Below the pieces are notes generated by a model. That model was given only the letters and a program-made list of their open reading frames with translations, was not told where the DNA came from and made no database searches. A program made the position numbers and the translations under genes. From Lindgomyces ingoldianus (taxonomy: Eukaryota > Ascomycota > Dothideomycetes > Pleosporales > Lindgomycetaceae), in NCBI RefSeq assembly GCF_010093535.1, contig NW_022985180.1:7748-71747 (forward strand): a stretch of 64,000 bases of DNA, written 5' to 3'. Below, piece by piece: positions 44,004-55,142 of the stretch (position 1 is its first letter; every line of letters starts with the position of its first letter).

Positions 44004-45899
44004 ATGCTCGAAAATCAAATTCCTACCTTTGGCCCCTCTTCAAGTCATCCACGCAGCATCAGTGACCCCGAAGTACGAGATCTGATTGTTAAGGCCCCAA
44101 CCCTCTCGGGGAAGTACTACCCTTCCCCTACCGCCTGGGAAGATCAGCAACTCTATTTCCTTCTCCCGGATCGCTTCTCCAACGCCCTTGAAGACGGTGT
44201 TCGGGATCTTGAGAACCAACCTGTGCAGGGAAGAATAAAGGCCTATACTCCTGCAGATAATGGTAATGCAATCAATCTAGCAAGTGACGCGAAGCTCTGG
44301 GAAGAGAGTGGAGGCGTCTTCCAGGGTGGTACCCTGAAAGGCGTGAACAGCAAACTTGGCTACCTCAAGCGACTCGGTGTTACTGCGCTGTGGATTGGAC
44401 CTATCTTCAAGCAAGTTCCACATGATGAGGGATCCTACCACGGATACGCCGTACAAAATTTTCTCGAAATCGATCCTCATTTCGGAACTCAGGAAGATCT
44501 CCGGAATCTAGTGACGAACGCACATTCTCACGGTATTTACGTAATTCTCGATATAATTCTTAACCATAGCGGGGATGTATTTGCCTACAAACGCCCGGAC
44601 TGTCAATGGAACGGCCAAAAGTTTGAGGTTGAAGGCTTCCGTGATTCTTCTCACAATCCCACTCTTCCCTTTAAACCGCTTGATCCGAAGAACCCCCCGA
44701 AGGATGCTGACAGCTGCGCCATCTGGCCCGCCGAGTTGCAGGCTCCTGGTTCGTTCACCTGCGAAGGTTCGATATCGAACTGGGACCATTACCCCGAGTA
44801 TATCTGTGGCGACTTCCTCTCTCTCAAAGATATCAATCTTGGTCAAGATGCTCCAGATAACTTCACGCCTACTTCAGCCTTGAAGACGCTCTGCGAGGCT
44901 TACAAGTACTGGATTGCATACGCTGATCTAGATGGTTATCGTATCGATACCGTAAAGCACATGGGCGACGGACCAACCCGCTACCTCTGCACCACACTCC
45001 ATGAATTTTCGTCAACGATCGGAAAGGAAAACTTCTTTCTCGTTGGTGAAGTAACTGGCGGCCGCGCGTTCGAGACTGTGGAAGCAACAGGTCTGAATGC
45101 TGCCCTCGGCATTGGAAATGTTCAAGAAAACCTCTGGCGGCTCCCCAAGGGGTATACGAATCCATCTGAGTACTTTGACCTCTTTCGAAATGCCGCATAT
45201 CTCAAGAAGGATTCCAATGCTTGGACACGAAACAAAATCGTCACCATGATCGATGACCACGACCAAGTCTGGCGTAGCGGTAGTGATAAGGCTCGGTTCT
45301 GCTCTGAGTCACAAGGCGACAAGCTTGCCCTCGCAGCCTTGGCCCTCAACCTCACAACACTTGGAATCCCGTGCATCTACTATGGCACCGAGCAGCAGTT
45401 CGATGGAAGAGGCGGCAACGATCGGTATATTCGCGAAGCTATGTTCGGCGGCTCTTTCGGTGCCTTCCGATCCAAGGATCGACACTTCTTCAACGAGTCC
45501 AACTCAGTTTTTGAAGAGGTCTCCAAAATCTGCGAGTTGAGGCAACGCCACACTGTTTTGAGACGAGGTCGTCAATATCTTCGCGAGATCTCAACAAACG
45601 GATCCGACTTCGATATACCCCGCATCCTGGGCGGAAGAATGAAGTCCGTCGTAGCGTGGTCGAGGATATTCAGTGACACTGAAGTTCTTTGCGCAATCAA
45701 TACGGACCCTGAGGCCTGGACAGAGGCGCATGTTACGATTGACAGTGGCTTGCATCCAAAAGGGGAAACTCTAACGTGTATCTATGCCTCCCCAGTGGAA
45801 GAAGATCAGATTGTACCGCAAGAACTTAGTGTAGAAGGTGTCGACAGGGCGGTTGTTCCTCTTTCAGTTCCTCCAGCCGGATTTGTAATGTATTTGTAG
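44004..45899 (+). CDS. GH13 alpha-amylase-family glycoside hydrolase, intronless
   Basis: A single open frame of 631 residues. The catalytic TIM-barrel motifs are in order: region I DIILNH (183-188), region II GYRIDTVKH (311-319) with nucleophile Asp315, region III GEV with acid/base Glu349 (348-350), and region IV MIDDHD (415-420) with His419 and Asp420. This fits an alpha-glucan hydrolase or transferase acting on alpha-1,4 links. Substrate cannot be fixed from sequence. There is no N-terminal signal peptide (starts MLENQIPTFGPSSS), so the enzyme is probably intracellular, unlike the secreted fungal amylases. A C-terminal beta domain ends PPAGFVMYL. The lack of introns in 1.9 kb and the domain plan suggest possible bacterial ancestry. 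GC-balanced and free of RIP stops. Confidence 0.9.
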   Translation: MLENQIPTFGPSSSHPRSISDPEVRDLIVKAPTLSGKYYPSPTAWEDQQLYFLLPDRFSNALEDGVRDLENQPVQGRIKAYTPADNGNAINLASDAKLWEESGGVFQGGTLKGVNSKLGYLKRLGVTALWIGPIFKQVPHDEGSYHGYAVQNFLEIDPHFGTQEDLRNLVTNAHSHGIYVILDIILNHSGDVFAYKRPDCQWNGQKFEVEGFRDSSHNPTLPFKPLDPKNPPKDADSCAIWPAELQAPGSFTCEGSISNWDHYPEYICGDFLSLKDINLGQDAPDNFTPTSALKTLCEAYKYWIAYADLDGYRIDTVKHMGDGPTRYLCTTLHEFSSTIGKENFFLVGEVTGGRAFETVEATGLNAALGIGNVQENLWRLPKGYTNPSEYFDLFRNAAYLKKDSNAWTRNKIVTMIDDHDQVWRSGSDKARFCSESQGDKLALAALALNLTTLGIPCIYYGTEQQFDGRGGNDRYIREAMFGGSFGAFRSKDRHFFNESNSVFEEVSKICELRQRHTVLRRGRQYLREISTNGSDFDIPRILGGRMKSVVAWSRIFSDTEVLCAINTDPEAWTEAHVTIDSGLHPKGETLTCIYASPVEEDQIVPQELSVEGVDRAVVPLSVPPAGFVMYL

Positions 45900-46470
45900 G
45901 CATATATCGACGCTGGTGTTTTAGCAGCTTAGGGATTTCGCTGATGATCAGGGCTCATATATCCACACTTTGAAAGTTGGAACGTCTTTCCGGAAAACCA
46001 CACATCTAATTTTGTGTTCCTAGGAGATTTCAGGAGTGACTTGGAAAATGTATGTTCCGCAAGGTTAGACTCTATCAGAGATTGCGCTCAGGCCATCTTC
46101 ATGATTGGCATAAAGAACGCTTTTTACCATGTAAATAGTCTCTATGCATGCCTCCTTAGCCTAGAGGAACGCAGCACCTTCTATATCTGCCTCGATACTA
46201 AACTAGATCTCTGCTGTCTCCCCCCTAGCGCTGTAGTTGCTTGGATATTGCAGGTTCTTCCTGTAAGGCCTAGTACCCTATTTCGCCTATATTAGTACGT
46301 ACATTACTATCTTATATTTTATAAAATAAATAATAGCTAGTTTAGATTAGTAGAAATTTATCTTACTAACTACTTTATTAAGTACACTTTATTAACTCTT
46401 TTTATTTTCTTATATTATTAACGTACCCTAAGGCGAGTTGTGTAACAATGTGCTTGAATTGCTAAACAAA
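45900..46470. other. Downstream of GH13; edge of genic island
   Basis: 45,900-46,290 is balanced and without a convincing gene. The 93-codon frame at 46,014 has no family resemblance. From about 46,300 the DNA becomes AT-rich. A TA followed by ACGTACCCTAAGGCGAG at 46,430 looks like a pogo-type terminal fragment. Confidence 0.5.
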
Positions 46471-46475
46471 TCTAC

Positions 46476-47137
46476 TGTTACAATATCTTACCTCGACTTT
46501 CCTATTGCTAGGTGCCTTCTACCGGTAACTAGGTAGTTAAAGGGGGAAAAGAGGAAAAGAAGAAGAGAGGAGTTTGTCCTTTATACTCTAACTTACAGCA
46601 GTGTTAGAGAGTGTACAGTCCTCTATACAATCCTTGCAGAGTAGAGAGAGAGTAGAGTAGAAGGTAGAGTATTAAAGAAGTAAGATAACTAATGTGTTTA
46701 TACTATTATAAATAGAATAATAGTCTTCACACGCTTCTAGTTAGAAAGGATATTAAGTATATTGCGATACCTAGAACTGTATTCTAAAGTAAAGAATAAC
46801 TACAACCTTCTACTAGAGGTTAAAGGTTAAGACTATATACCTAAGAGTAGTCGCAGACTTCGTTAAAGTGGTTGCAACCTAAGCGTGCAACTACTCTGCT
46901 AAGTCCTGCAATTACCTAGGGTAGTTGTAGACTTCCTTAGGGTAGTTGCAACCTAAACGTGCGACTACTCTGCTAAGCCTTGCAACTACTCTTCTAATGC
47001 CTAGTATATGCTATACTTGTTCTAGAGCATCGCGTGACGTGACTGTTACAGGCTGTGCTCTTACTAGCACTAATATGTTCTTCCTCTGTAAGATTAGTGA
47101 CCTGCATGTTGCTCTAGCCTAACTAGCAGTTATAACA
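46476..47137. repeat. Solo LTR, 662 bp, with TCTAC duplication
   Basis: TGTTACAATA...GCAGTTATAACA, flanked by TCTAC at 46471-46475 and 47138-47142. It is unrelated by eye to the gypsy LTRs here beyond the TGTTACAAT start. It contains a two-unit 74 bp tandem repeat. No internal element sequence remains. Confidence 0.82.
46847..46994. repeat. 74 bp tandem repeat (two units) inside the solo LTR
   Basis: Units begin at 46847 (GTAGTCGCAGACTTC) and 46921 (GTAGTTGTAGACTTC) and share GTTGCAACCTAA and CTACTCTGCTAAG. Each unit also holds GTAGTTGCAACC-like and GCAACTAC-like words in opposite orientation, so it can fold. Confidence 0.82.
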
Positions 47138-47289
47138 TCTACTTTTCTCTCTTTAAGCTTTACTTTAAAGCTTATAGTTTATGCAACTCTTTCTAAGCAT
47201 AAATACTTTTATTTTTTAAAATTTATTATACACTTACGTTTTCTTTCTCTTTTATTCTTATTTACTACTAGCTACAGTAGCGCAACTTG

Positions 47290-47844
47290 TGTAAGGACGG
47301 AGCTCTGTACCACTACGCTAATACAACTAAAAAGGTGCGAATAATTAACTAACAGTTAATTATTGCGTACAGAATAGTATATATACCCGTCGCACGTGAG
47401 CACCATCTTAGCCTTACATTATCCCCCTTCTTAGCAGACGCATGTCCCAGGCGTCACATGACCTACCCGCAGCTCAGAGGCGCCTATGCGCATGTCTCGG
47501 TTACCGGCCAGAGGCTGACCACCTGCGGCCTAGAGGCGCGGGATAAATAACAACGCTTAGTGGCCCACGCCAGCTAAGCCATATACACTAGACCTTCCAG
47601 CAGCAACAACGTAGCGCTAAAAGAGGCCGCCTCACGTTTCAGTCTAAAAACTAGCTTAAAGCTGACCGAGGTGGGGGTCGAACACTAACCGTACCCCGCT
47701 GTTAGTTGATTATTATGTAAGGACAGAGCTCTATACCACTACGCTAATACAACTAAAAAGGTGTGAATAATTAACCAACAGTTAATTATTGCGTACAGAA
47801 TAGTATATATACCCGTCGCACGTAAGCACTATCTCGGCCTTACA
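47290..47844 (-). mobile_element. TRIM-like miniature LTR retrotransposon, 555 bp
   Basis: Two 129 bp direct repeats (47290-47418, 47716-47844), each TGTAAGG...CCTTACA, flank a 297 bp non-coding centre. The whole is bounded by ACTTG at 47285-47289 and 47845-47849. On the minus strand a purine tract, AAGAAGGGGGATAA, lies directly before the LTR at 47418, as a 3' LTR requires, hence the orientation given. Just inside the other LTR on that strand lie tRNA-like words: TTAGCGTAGTGGT (A-box-like, in the LTR) and GTTCGACCCC (B-box-like). Solo copies of the LTR occur at 12846 and 43224. There is no coding capacity, so mobility would need another element's proteins. Confidence 0.85.
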
Positions 47845-48039
47845 ACTTGTCTATTGTTACTATAACTGTTGCGCTGCTTGTCTATTTCTATTTAGCTGTA
47901 AGATAATACTCCTGTGTAGTTTTTATTATAAAAAGAGAGTAGAGTGATTTATTTCTTTATCTTTTACATCTTTTTATATCTAATGTAACTAAAAATAGTT
48001 ATAATGCAACTTATTTGCTTCTAATATAAAATAAGATTA

Positions 48040-49171
48040 ACGTACCTAACAGGTTGGCTGGCTACACAGGTTAGCCGGCCACTTTTGCTAAGCCCCTACT
48101 AAACTCTACCTATCTACATAATGCCTTAACAACAACACTAGATTAAATCTTCTAAAGAACATTAGATATAGCTTGCTCTTTAGGCTCTTAAATAAGACTT
48201 AAAACTCTTCTTACAACGCGCTGCAGCTATCTATAATATCTTTTACACAACACTAAGCAATTAACGCGCTAGACAGCCTTTATAAGCAGAATGCTAGCCT
48301 AAATTAAGAAATCTAACTAAGCTTAAGAAAAAAGTAGTTATTAAGTACATACTTAAGCTTATTACACACAGATTTCCCCCTAGGCTTGCAGCTATAGCTA
48401 ATATAGCTAATTCCTTACCTGTAGAGTGTAATCTAGGCTAGGTTAGCTTAAACTAGACTAGTATGTAGGTTAAGCACTGCTCTAAGTTTATAATAAAGTT
48501 TAATTATAAGTATAATTATAAGAGAGCGCTTTATAAGGATCTAGAGGTTATCTAGAGCTAGTTTTGCCTAGTAGCTAATATAAAAGCTAAGTACAGTATC
48601 TAGGATAAAAACAGGTATAACTTTAACAAGTTAGGCTTTATAATAGGCTAGATATTAACTAGAGCAGTTGTTATAGCTTTAAAAAGATAAGAATAGCTAA
48701 AGGTAATATAGTAAAGTAATAAAAAGTAGATAATAGTTATCTAAGGCATTAATACAACAGAGTAGGCTATAAGATTACAAAGCTTTAAGTAGTAAATAAG
48801 GCTGCTACATAACATAGATTGCATAAAAGAAAGTAAATTTAAGTAAAAAAAACTTTAATAGTTAAAAATAAGGCTTATCTAACTGCTCTAAAAGAGTTTA
48901 GAGCGCGTAGTAATAAGAAGAAGCTAAAGACGCAGGTGCGCGCTAAAGAAGGTAAGCTAAGTTAAAAGTAATATAGGTAGTGTAATTAGACTAGGCATAA
49001 CTTACATATGTGTAAGCAAGTAGTAGAAGTAAACTCTAAATAATATCTTATGTTGTATTACTTTATATAGGGCTAAAGTAGGCTGTTTTGCAAGAGAATA
49101 GGGTGGTTTTAGTAGGGGCTTAGCAAAAGTGGCCGGCCAACCCGTGTGGCCGGCCAACCTGTTAGGTACGT
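48040..49171 (+). mobile_element. Internally deleted pogo/Fot1-like DNA transposon, 1,132 bp
   Basis: About 50 bp inverted ends (ACGTACCTAACAGGTTGGC...) with GGCCGGCCA words, flanked by TA at 48038-48039 and 49172-49173. The left part matches the helix-turn-helix/CENP-B and first DDE residues of the full copy at 57658 (YNFNKLGFI). About 720 bases of the catalytic core are missing. The C-terminal part resumes with LHKRKQI and a zinc-knuckle remnant (CN.TRHNLHMC). Confidence 0.88.
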
Positions 49172-49173
49172 TA

Positions 49174-49408
49174 CTTTAAAAGTAATAAGCAAGCTTTTTT
49201 AGCTTATTAGAAGAAATATTAGGCTGTAATCTACTATATAAAAAAAAAGTAGAGTTAGTAGCTATAAAAGCTTACACTTTAGCTTAGGTTTTATTAACCT
49301 AGAAGCAGATTAATTTTCTTAAAAAACATTATACAGTATATCTAAAGAGTAATACAAAGGTAATTAAAGTGCGAGAGGCTTTAGAATAGAAGAAAGTAAG
49401 TCTAAAAG
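49174..49408. other. Short RIP-degraded tract
   Basis: AT-rich, with no identifiable end or motif. Read through stops on the plus strand it gives a Lys/Gln-rich helical-looking segment that could be the tail of an old transposase. Confidence 0.4.
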
Positions 49409-49992
49409 TGTTACAATCCTTGCTTTGTAGAAGCACTTAGGTTAATGATGTTCCTAGTAGGGTAGGACAGGTAGTAGAGGCTAACAGCAGGGTGTACAGT
49501 TCTACGTAAAGGCTACTAGGCTAATAGAGGGAGGTAGAGTAACTAGATTATAGTTTGCCCTTAGGCAGCAGTATAGTAGCTAGGTTAAACAGTCCTGTTA
49601 GACAAGGTTAGAGGTATATATAGTGCAGATATATAAATACTATTATAGCTCTTTAAAAAGCTAGAATGCTACTTAGTCTATGTAAAAAAATAAACTAAAC
49701 ATTAAACACACCTACTAAAGGTTATTTAAGGTTAGAACTATATACATGTTAAAGTGCTAAGAATAAGTAAAATAAGTTTATATAAGCCTACTAAGCGTAG
49801 CTCTATAAACTCTCTTAGACTTGTTAGACTTGTAGCCTACCTTTCTATTAGATAACGCATTCTTCTATAACTATAGGCAGTTACGCTGCTTCTGTATCCT
49901 CTAATTAGTCTATAAGTAAGCTCTATCCTATCCTAGGTAAATTATAGAGCACTACAGGTAGAGTTATGTTAGTCTAACTATAGACTGTAACA
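49409..49992 (-). repeat. 3' LTR of gypsy A (584 bp)
   Basis: On the plus strand reads TGTTACAATCC...CTGTAACA. Aligns with the family I LTRs at 55408 and, inverted, at 11094 and 37887. Confidence 0.9.
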
Positions 49993-50796
49993 CGCTGCCC
50001 CTCCTCTCTAGTAGCGTCCTTGCTGCTCTGCTTGCACAACTGCGCTAGTAAGAGTTTATTTATAAAGTAAATGTCTACTTACTAAAAGGCATCTTTTACA
50101 TTTTTTTTTTTTACTAAATAGCTTATTAGTCTTATTTATTCTATTATTCTTATACTATCTTTTACTTTAATTTTTTTTATTAGATAAAGATGTAACTCTA
50201 TAGTGCTTACTAATTATTAAAGTTATCTTATGTGTTAACTTTATTATTAAATAAGTGTGTAAAATGTGTAAAGAAGAATAGTAAGTGTAATGCTTTTATT
50301 TTAAATACTGTATAAAATTAGTTAAAAAAAAGGTTCTTTAAAATGCAGCAGTAGTAAAGGTCTATAAGTAAGAGCTTAATAAAAAGATAACTTATTAGCT
50401 TTAAAAGTTAGTAAAGGTAAAAGCTAAAAAGTGTTTTAAATAAAATTATATCTAAAAATTACTAAATTTGTTAGAAGCTTATTATGTAAAGTACTTAAAA
50501 AAGACCTATCTTTCTTAGACAAAATAGAGGCCTTTAAGGCTAAAGTAAAAGGCTATTTACCTTTTTAACCTTTTTTAGTAAGAACTTGTCTCTAAAGGCT
50601 ACTACTATCTAATAATAGCATAGCTATTCTTTTTAAAATAAGTGCTTTATTACCTAGCTAGTTTCTTTTAAATAAGCTTAAAAGTACTTTTATACTAATA
50701 GCTGCGTGTTCTATAAATTCTTCGTAAGTTTTTAAGTATTTTTACTAAAAACTCTCTTTTATTTCTTTAATTACTAATAATATGTTTTACTTTATA

Positions 50797-51896
50797 ACGT
50801 ACTTCATGGGCGAGTTGCTCACACACCTAAGTTGCTTACTTTTGCCAAGACCCTACTAAACTACTCTTCCTACACTAATGCATTCCCCACAACACTACTT
50901 AGACGCGCTAAAAGAATGTTAGATATAGCTTACGCTCTAAGCTTTTAAATAAGACATAAAACTCTTAAAGAAATATGCTATAGCTATGTGCAAAGTCCTG
51001 TAAAAGATAACAAATAACTATAGCACTAGACAACCTTTACAAGCTAATTCTACAGCTAAATTATAAAAGCTAGGCAATAAAAAAAAGCAGGTAATTATTA
51101 AGACTATACTTAAGCTATATGCGCAAGGAATTTCCCCTTAGATAGCATTTATAGCTAATATAGCTAATTCTTTGCGCGCTAAGCATAATCTAGGCTATGT
51201 TTACATAAACTAGCCTAGTACATTTGTAAAGTGTTATTTAGAGCTTAAAGTAAAGTTTTAAGTGCAAGTATAGTTAAGAGATATCTAGCTAATTATAAAC
51301 CCTGTCTTGCTAAAGTTGTACGTGTTATTATCCTAGATGCTATACTTAGCTTTAATATTCTTTATAAGGCTAAACCTGCCCTAAATTACCCTAGGACTCT
51401 TATAAAGGGCTCTCTTATAGTTATACTTACGCTTAAATGTTACTTTAAGCTCTAAATAACGCTTTACAAACGTACTAGGCTAGTTTATGTAAACATAGCC
51501 TAGATTATGCTTAGCGCGCAAAGAATTAGCTATATTAGCTATAAATGCTATTTAAGAGGAAATTCCTTGCGCATATAGCTTAAGTATAGTCTTAATAATT
51601 ACCTGCTTCTTTTTATTACCTAGCCTTTATAATTTAGCTGTAGAATTAGCTTGTAAAGGTTGTCTAGCGCTGTAGTTATTTATTGTCTTTTATAAGACTT
51701 TGCACATAGCTACAGCACATTTCTTTAAAAGTTTTATATCTTATTTAAAAGCTTAGAGCGTAAGCTGTATCTAACGTTCTTTTAGCGCGTCTAAGTAGTG
51801 TTGTAGGGAATGCATTAGTATAGAAAGGGTGGTTTAGTAGGGTCTTAGCAAAAGTAAGCGACTCAGGTGTGTGAGCAACTTGCCTATGAAGTACGT
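50797..51896. mobile_element. Foldback element, 1,100 bp, third copy
   Basis: Exactly the length of the 7841-8940 copy, with the same ends, same arm junctions and TA on both sides (50795-50796, 51897-51898). It sits in the 3' region of gypsy A. The minus-strand reading again gives PSTFVKRYLELK-type and NTYNFNK-type remnants. Confidence 0.9.
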
Positions 51897-53575
51897 TATT
51901 TAATTTTCTTATCTTTTTATTTTTATATAGATAAAAGGATTTCTTTAAATGCTTTTTTTAGTTTAGAAACATAAAACTATAGGTGTATTTTTATATATAA
52001 GAGAAGCTTAAGCTTACAGTTATTTTATTAAGTTTATAGAACTTTATAAAGCTTTATCTTTTTTTTACTAGCTTTCTAAAGAGTCTACGTATCTTAAGGT
52101 TTTTAGTTTTAAAGTAAATATAATCTTTTAAGTAGATTTGTAGTCTAAGTTATTATAATTTATTTATATATTATTCTATTATCTTCTAACTAGATCTAGC
52201 TTTAATTACAAATTTCTTATATATATTTTATAGGCTTAATAACTAGTTAATTAATTTTTAAAAGTCTGTAAGCTAGTTTTTATATAGTGTAAAATAAAAG
52301 TTATAGCTAAAGTTAGCTTAGTATAGCGTTTTCTTTATTATAGCAAATTTTACTATGTTAATAGCTAGTTATTCTATAAAAAGCTATTCTACTTAATTAT
52401 TTTAGCTATAAAAGATGTACTTTCTTAAGTACTTTTCTACTTTTATGTTTACTTTTTTAGTTTAACTATCTATTTATAAGTAGTATACTATAGATAATTT
52501 ATGTGTTATGCTAAGATGCCTTATAGCTGCTTTTTAAAATTTACTAGTAAATAGCTTATCTCTGTTAGAGATAATAATTTTAAGGTATTTATATACTAAT
52601 ACTATATTTTACTTAAGTTTATAGATAAATTTCTTAGCTATAATGGTTTTTTTTAATAGCTATATATATAGATACTTAGTAGTTTTATTAAAAGTTACTA
52701 TAATTATATTACACATTTTTTTTATACTTAGTTCCTTTAATAAAGGAAGTTTAGTAATAAAGTCTATAGTAATTATTATTTATAGCTGGTTTAAAGCTTT
52801 AATTAATTAAAAGTGTCTATAAGTTATATGTCTTTATAGGTTATTTTTATTACAAGTGTTATATTCTCTAAGTACCTTAGTACATAGTTGCTTTATCTTT
52901 AGTATGCGCTATAGTATAGCAGCTTATAGTTTTTTTTAAAGAGTGCTTATTCTTAGGTGTTTAAATATTAGAGACTTATAATATTTATAAATTAAGTTTT
53001 TTTATTCTTATTTATTTACTATTAGTGCATAAAGTTCTTTTATAAGCTAAAGCTTATTATAAAATTATCTTTTATTAGTTTTTTTAAAAAGAGTAAATTT
53101 CTTAGTTTTTTTTTTTTTTATTAAAGTAATTTAGTCTATAGCTAAGAGCGTTAGCCTGTTAATTTTGTGCCTCTAAGATATGCTTAATAATATAGTTAAA
53201 CTAGGCAAGCTCTATTGCCTATCTTATATGCATTAGTAACAGTTTTTTTATAGTTAGAAATATAACTAGGTTTACATAATCTATTATAATGTTAAAAAGT
53301 CTTACTATTTTATATAGTTTTATTACTTATACTTTTTCTATGTTTAGTATTACTTTTAGTTTTTTATTAAGTATGCTATAGCCTACTTTAGGTCTTAAGA
53401 ACTTAGCAGAGTAGTATGCTACTAGGTGCTATTTTTTATCTTCTTATTTTTAGTAAAGTGTGGCTCTACTTACTTCTAGAGATGTATTAGTATAGATCTT
53501 AGTGTCTAACTAGAGGTTATATATTTTTAGTACTAGTTTAGCTATTATAGCATGCTTTAGTGCTTTAAATGCTTT

Positions 53576-53876
53576 TGTTAGATTGAAGCACTGTTTCTAG
53601 GCTTCCTAAGATGAATGATGGGTTTAGATATAATGTATAGGATGATTGATTGATTGTATTTATTGTGTTGATTTATCGATTCTTTTTCTGCTCTACTCGT
53701 GTTGCTCGGCTTTTTGTTCTGCCGATCCGAGTCCCTCGCGCACTAGCCCTATGCGCGACCAGCTTGCAAAATGCAGCAATTTGCAGCAACATACTGTTCG
53801 AGCTTATTGCTCGTACTATGTAGCAGCTTTCGTCAAACGTTCCTCCTGTCTTAACAGTAGGTGCGCATATCTAACA
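53576..53876. repeat. Young solo LTR, 301 bp, not RIP-mutated
   Basis: TGTTAGAT...ATCTAACA with GCTTT on both sides (53571-53575, 53877-53881). The corresponding site in gypsy B (about 60,440) is uninterrupted. Composition is GC-balanced with intact CpG and CpA, a sharp contrast to the host element. The open frame inside it is not a gene. Confidence 0.88.
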
Positions 53877-55142
53877 GCTTTATTTATTTATAAAGTTTAA
53901 ATAAATTTTACAGTAGCTTTTTTCTTAGTAGTAGCATTTATTAAAGGTATAGTAATTTTTAAATAGTTTTTAATTATTTGTCTAACATAGCTTAATAGCC
54001 TAAAGAATTCTTTAACTTTTTTAACTATTATAGGTTCTAGCTATTTAAGTACTTTTTATATTTTAGCTAAGTTAATCTTTATTTTATTACTATTAATTAT
54101 AAATCTTTAATATTTTATTTTAGTAATATAAAATTTGTATTTAAAAAGCTATAAGTAAAGTCTATATTTTTTTATTTTTTTAAAACCTTTTACACTTTTT
54201 GTACATAATCTTTTAAGCTGTTTTTTAAGTAGATAAGAACATTATCTAGGTATACTAAGGTAAAGACATTAAAGTATAAGTTAAAGGCTATGTTAATAAT
54301 TCTTTAAAATGTTGCTAAAGTGTTTATTAAGCTAAATAGTATTACTAGTAGTTTATATAATCTTTATAAAGTTTAAAAGGCTATAAGCTATTTATCTTTT
54401 TTTTATTTTTTTTAATTAAATTTGTCTTATATATTAAACTTTATAAAGTACTAGGTTTCTTTTAACTAATTTATAACATTTTATATAATTAGTAAAAAAA
54501 ACTAATTTTAGATTATATTATTATTTAAGGTCTTATAATTTTAATAAACCTAGATCTTTTTTTTTCTTTTTAGTAAAAACTACTACTAAAGCAACTAGGC
54601 TATAGCTTTTTTAAATATAGCCTTATACTAACATTTAGTTAATGTATTCTTATAAAGCTTTTTTTTATATTCTTGTTAGAAAGTAAAGCCTATAGGTTTT
54701 TAAGTTATAATTTTTTATTAGGTTAATAGCATAATTCTAAGGCTAGTGTAGAGGTAATTCTTTTAGGTTAGTAAGTGTTTTAAACATATTTTAGTAATTC
54801 TTATATTTAGTAGAAATACAGTTTTTTTTTAAATTTTATAGATTCTAACTTATTTTACATTTTTATTAGCCTTAATTTTTTTATAAAAGACTTTCTTAAG
54901 TTTTTTATTATTATTTTTATTACTTAAGCTTTTAGTTCTTTATAAAAGAACTTCTAGAGTTTTCTTTTCTTAGGGTAGTAACTGCTACTTTACTTTACTT
55001 ATTTATAAACTAGGTATAAGTTATTATAGCATGCTAACTAGGTTATGCGTGTGTAGTTTTTTAAGCCTTTTATAGTTATTATTTTTTAATTAATAGTAAA
55101 GTTATGTTTTTTAAGCTAGTTATAACTTAAAATTATATTATA

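Larger units (their letters stand above)
49409..55142 (-). mobile_element. Ty3/gypsy element A, family I, minus strand, 3' part
   Basis: The 3' LTR is at 49409-49992 on the left, next to a polypurine tract (GAGAGGAGGGGCAGCG on the minus strand). Moving right: 3' region, integrase (YYL.IDS.TKKVN, about 52,460-52,500), RNase H (about 53,380-53,560), reverse transcriptase (LVYLDNVLIYL, 54,223-54,266) and the start of the protease region at 55,142, where a pogo copy interrupts it. The gag part must lie beyond base 64,000. It also carries a foldback (50797-51896) and a solo LTR (53576-53876). Confidence 0.88.

Noticed and set aside
46014..46295. 93-codon frame downstream of GH13
   Set aside because: No domain, no splice sites, ends in AT-rich DNA; probably chance.
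47640..47760. Possible true tRNA gene
   Set aside because: A-box and B-box words occur, but no acceptor stem or anticodon arm can be folded by eye; kept only as a tRNA-like observation.
53646..53900. 84-codon frame in a GC-balanced patch
   Set aside because: The patch is a solo LTR with GCTTT duplications; the frame crosses its end into RIP-mutated DNA.
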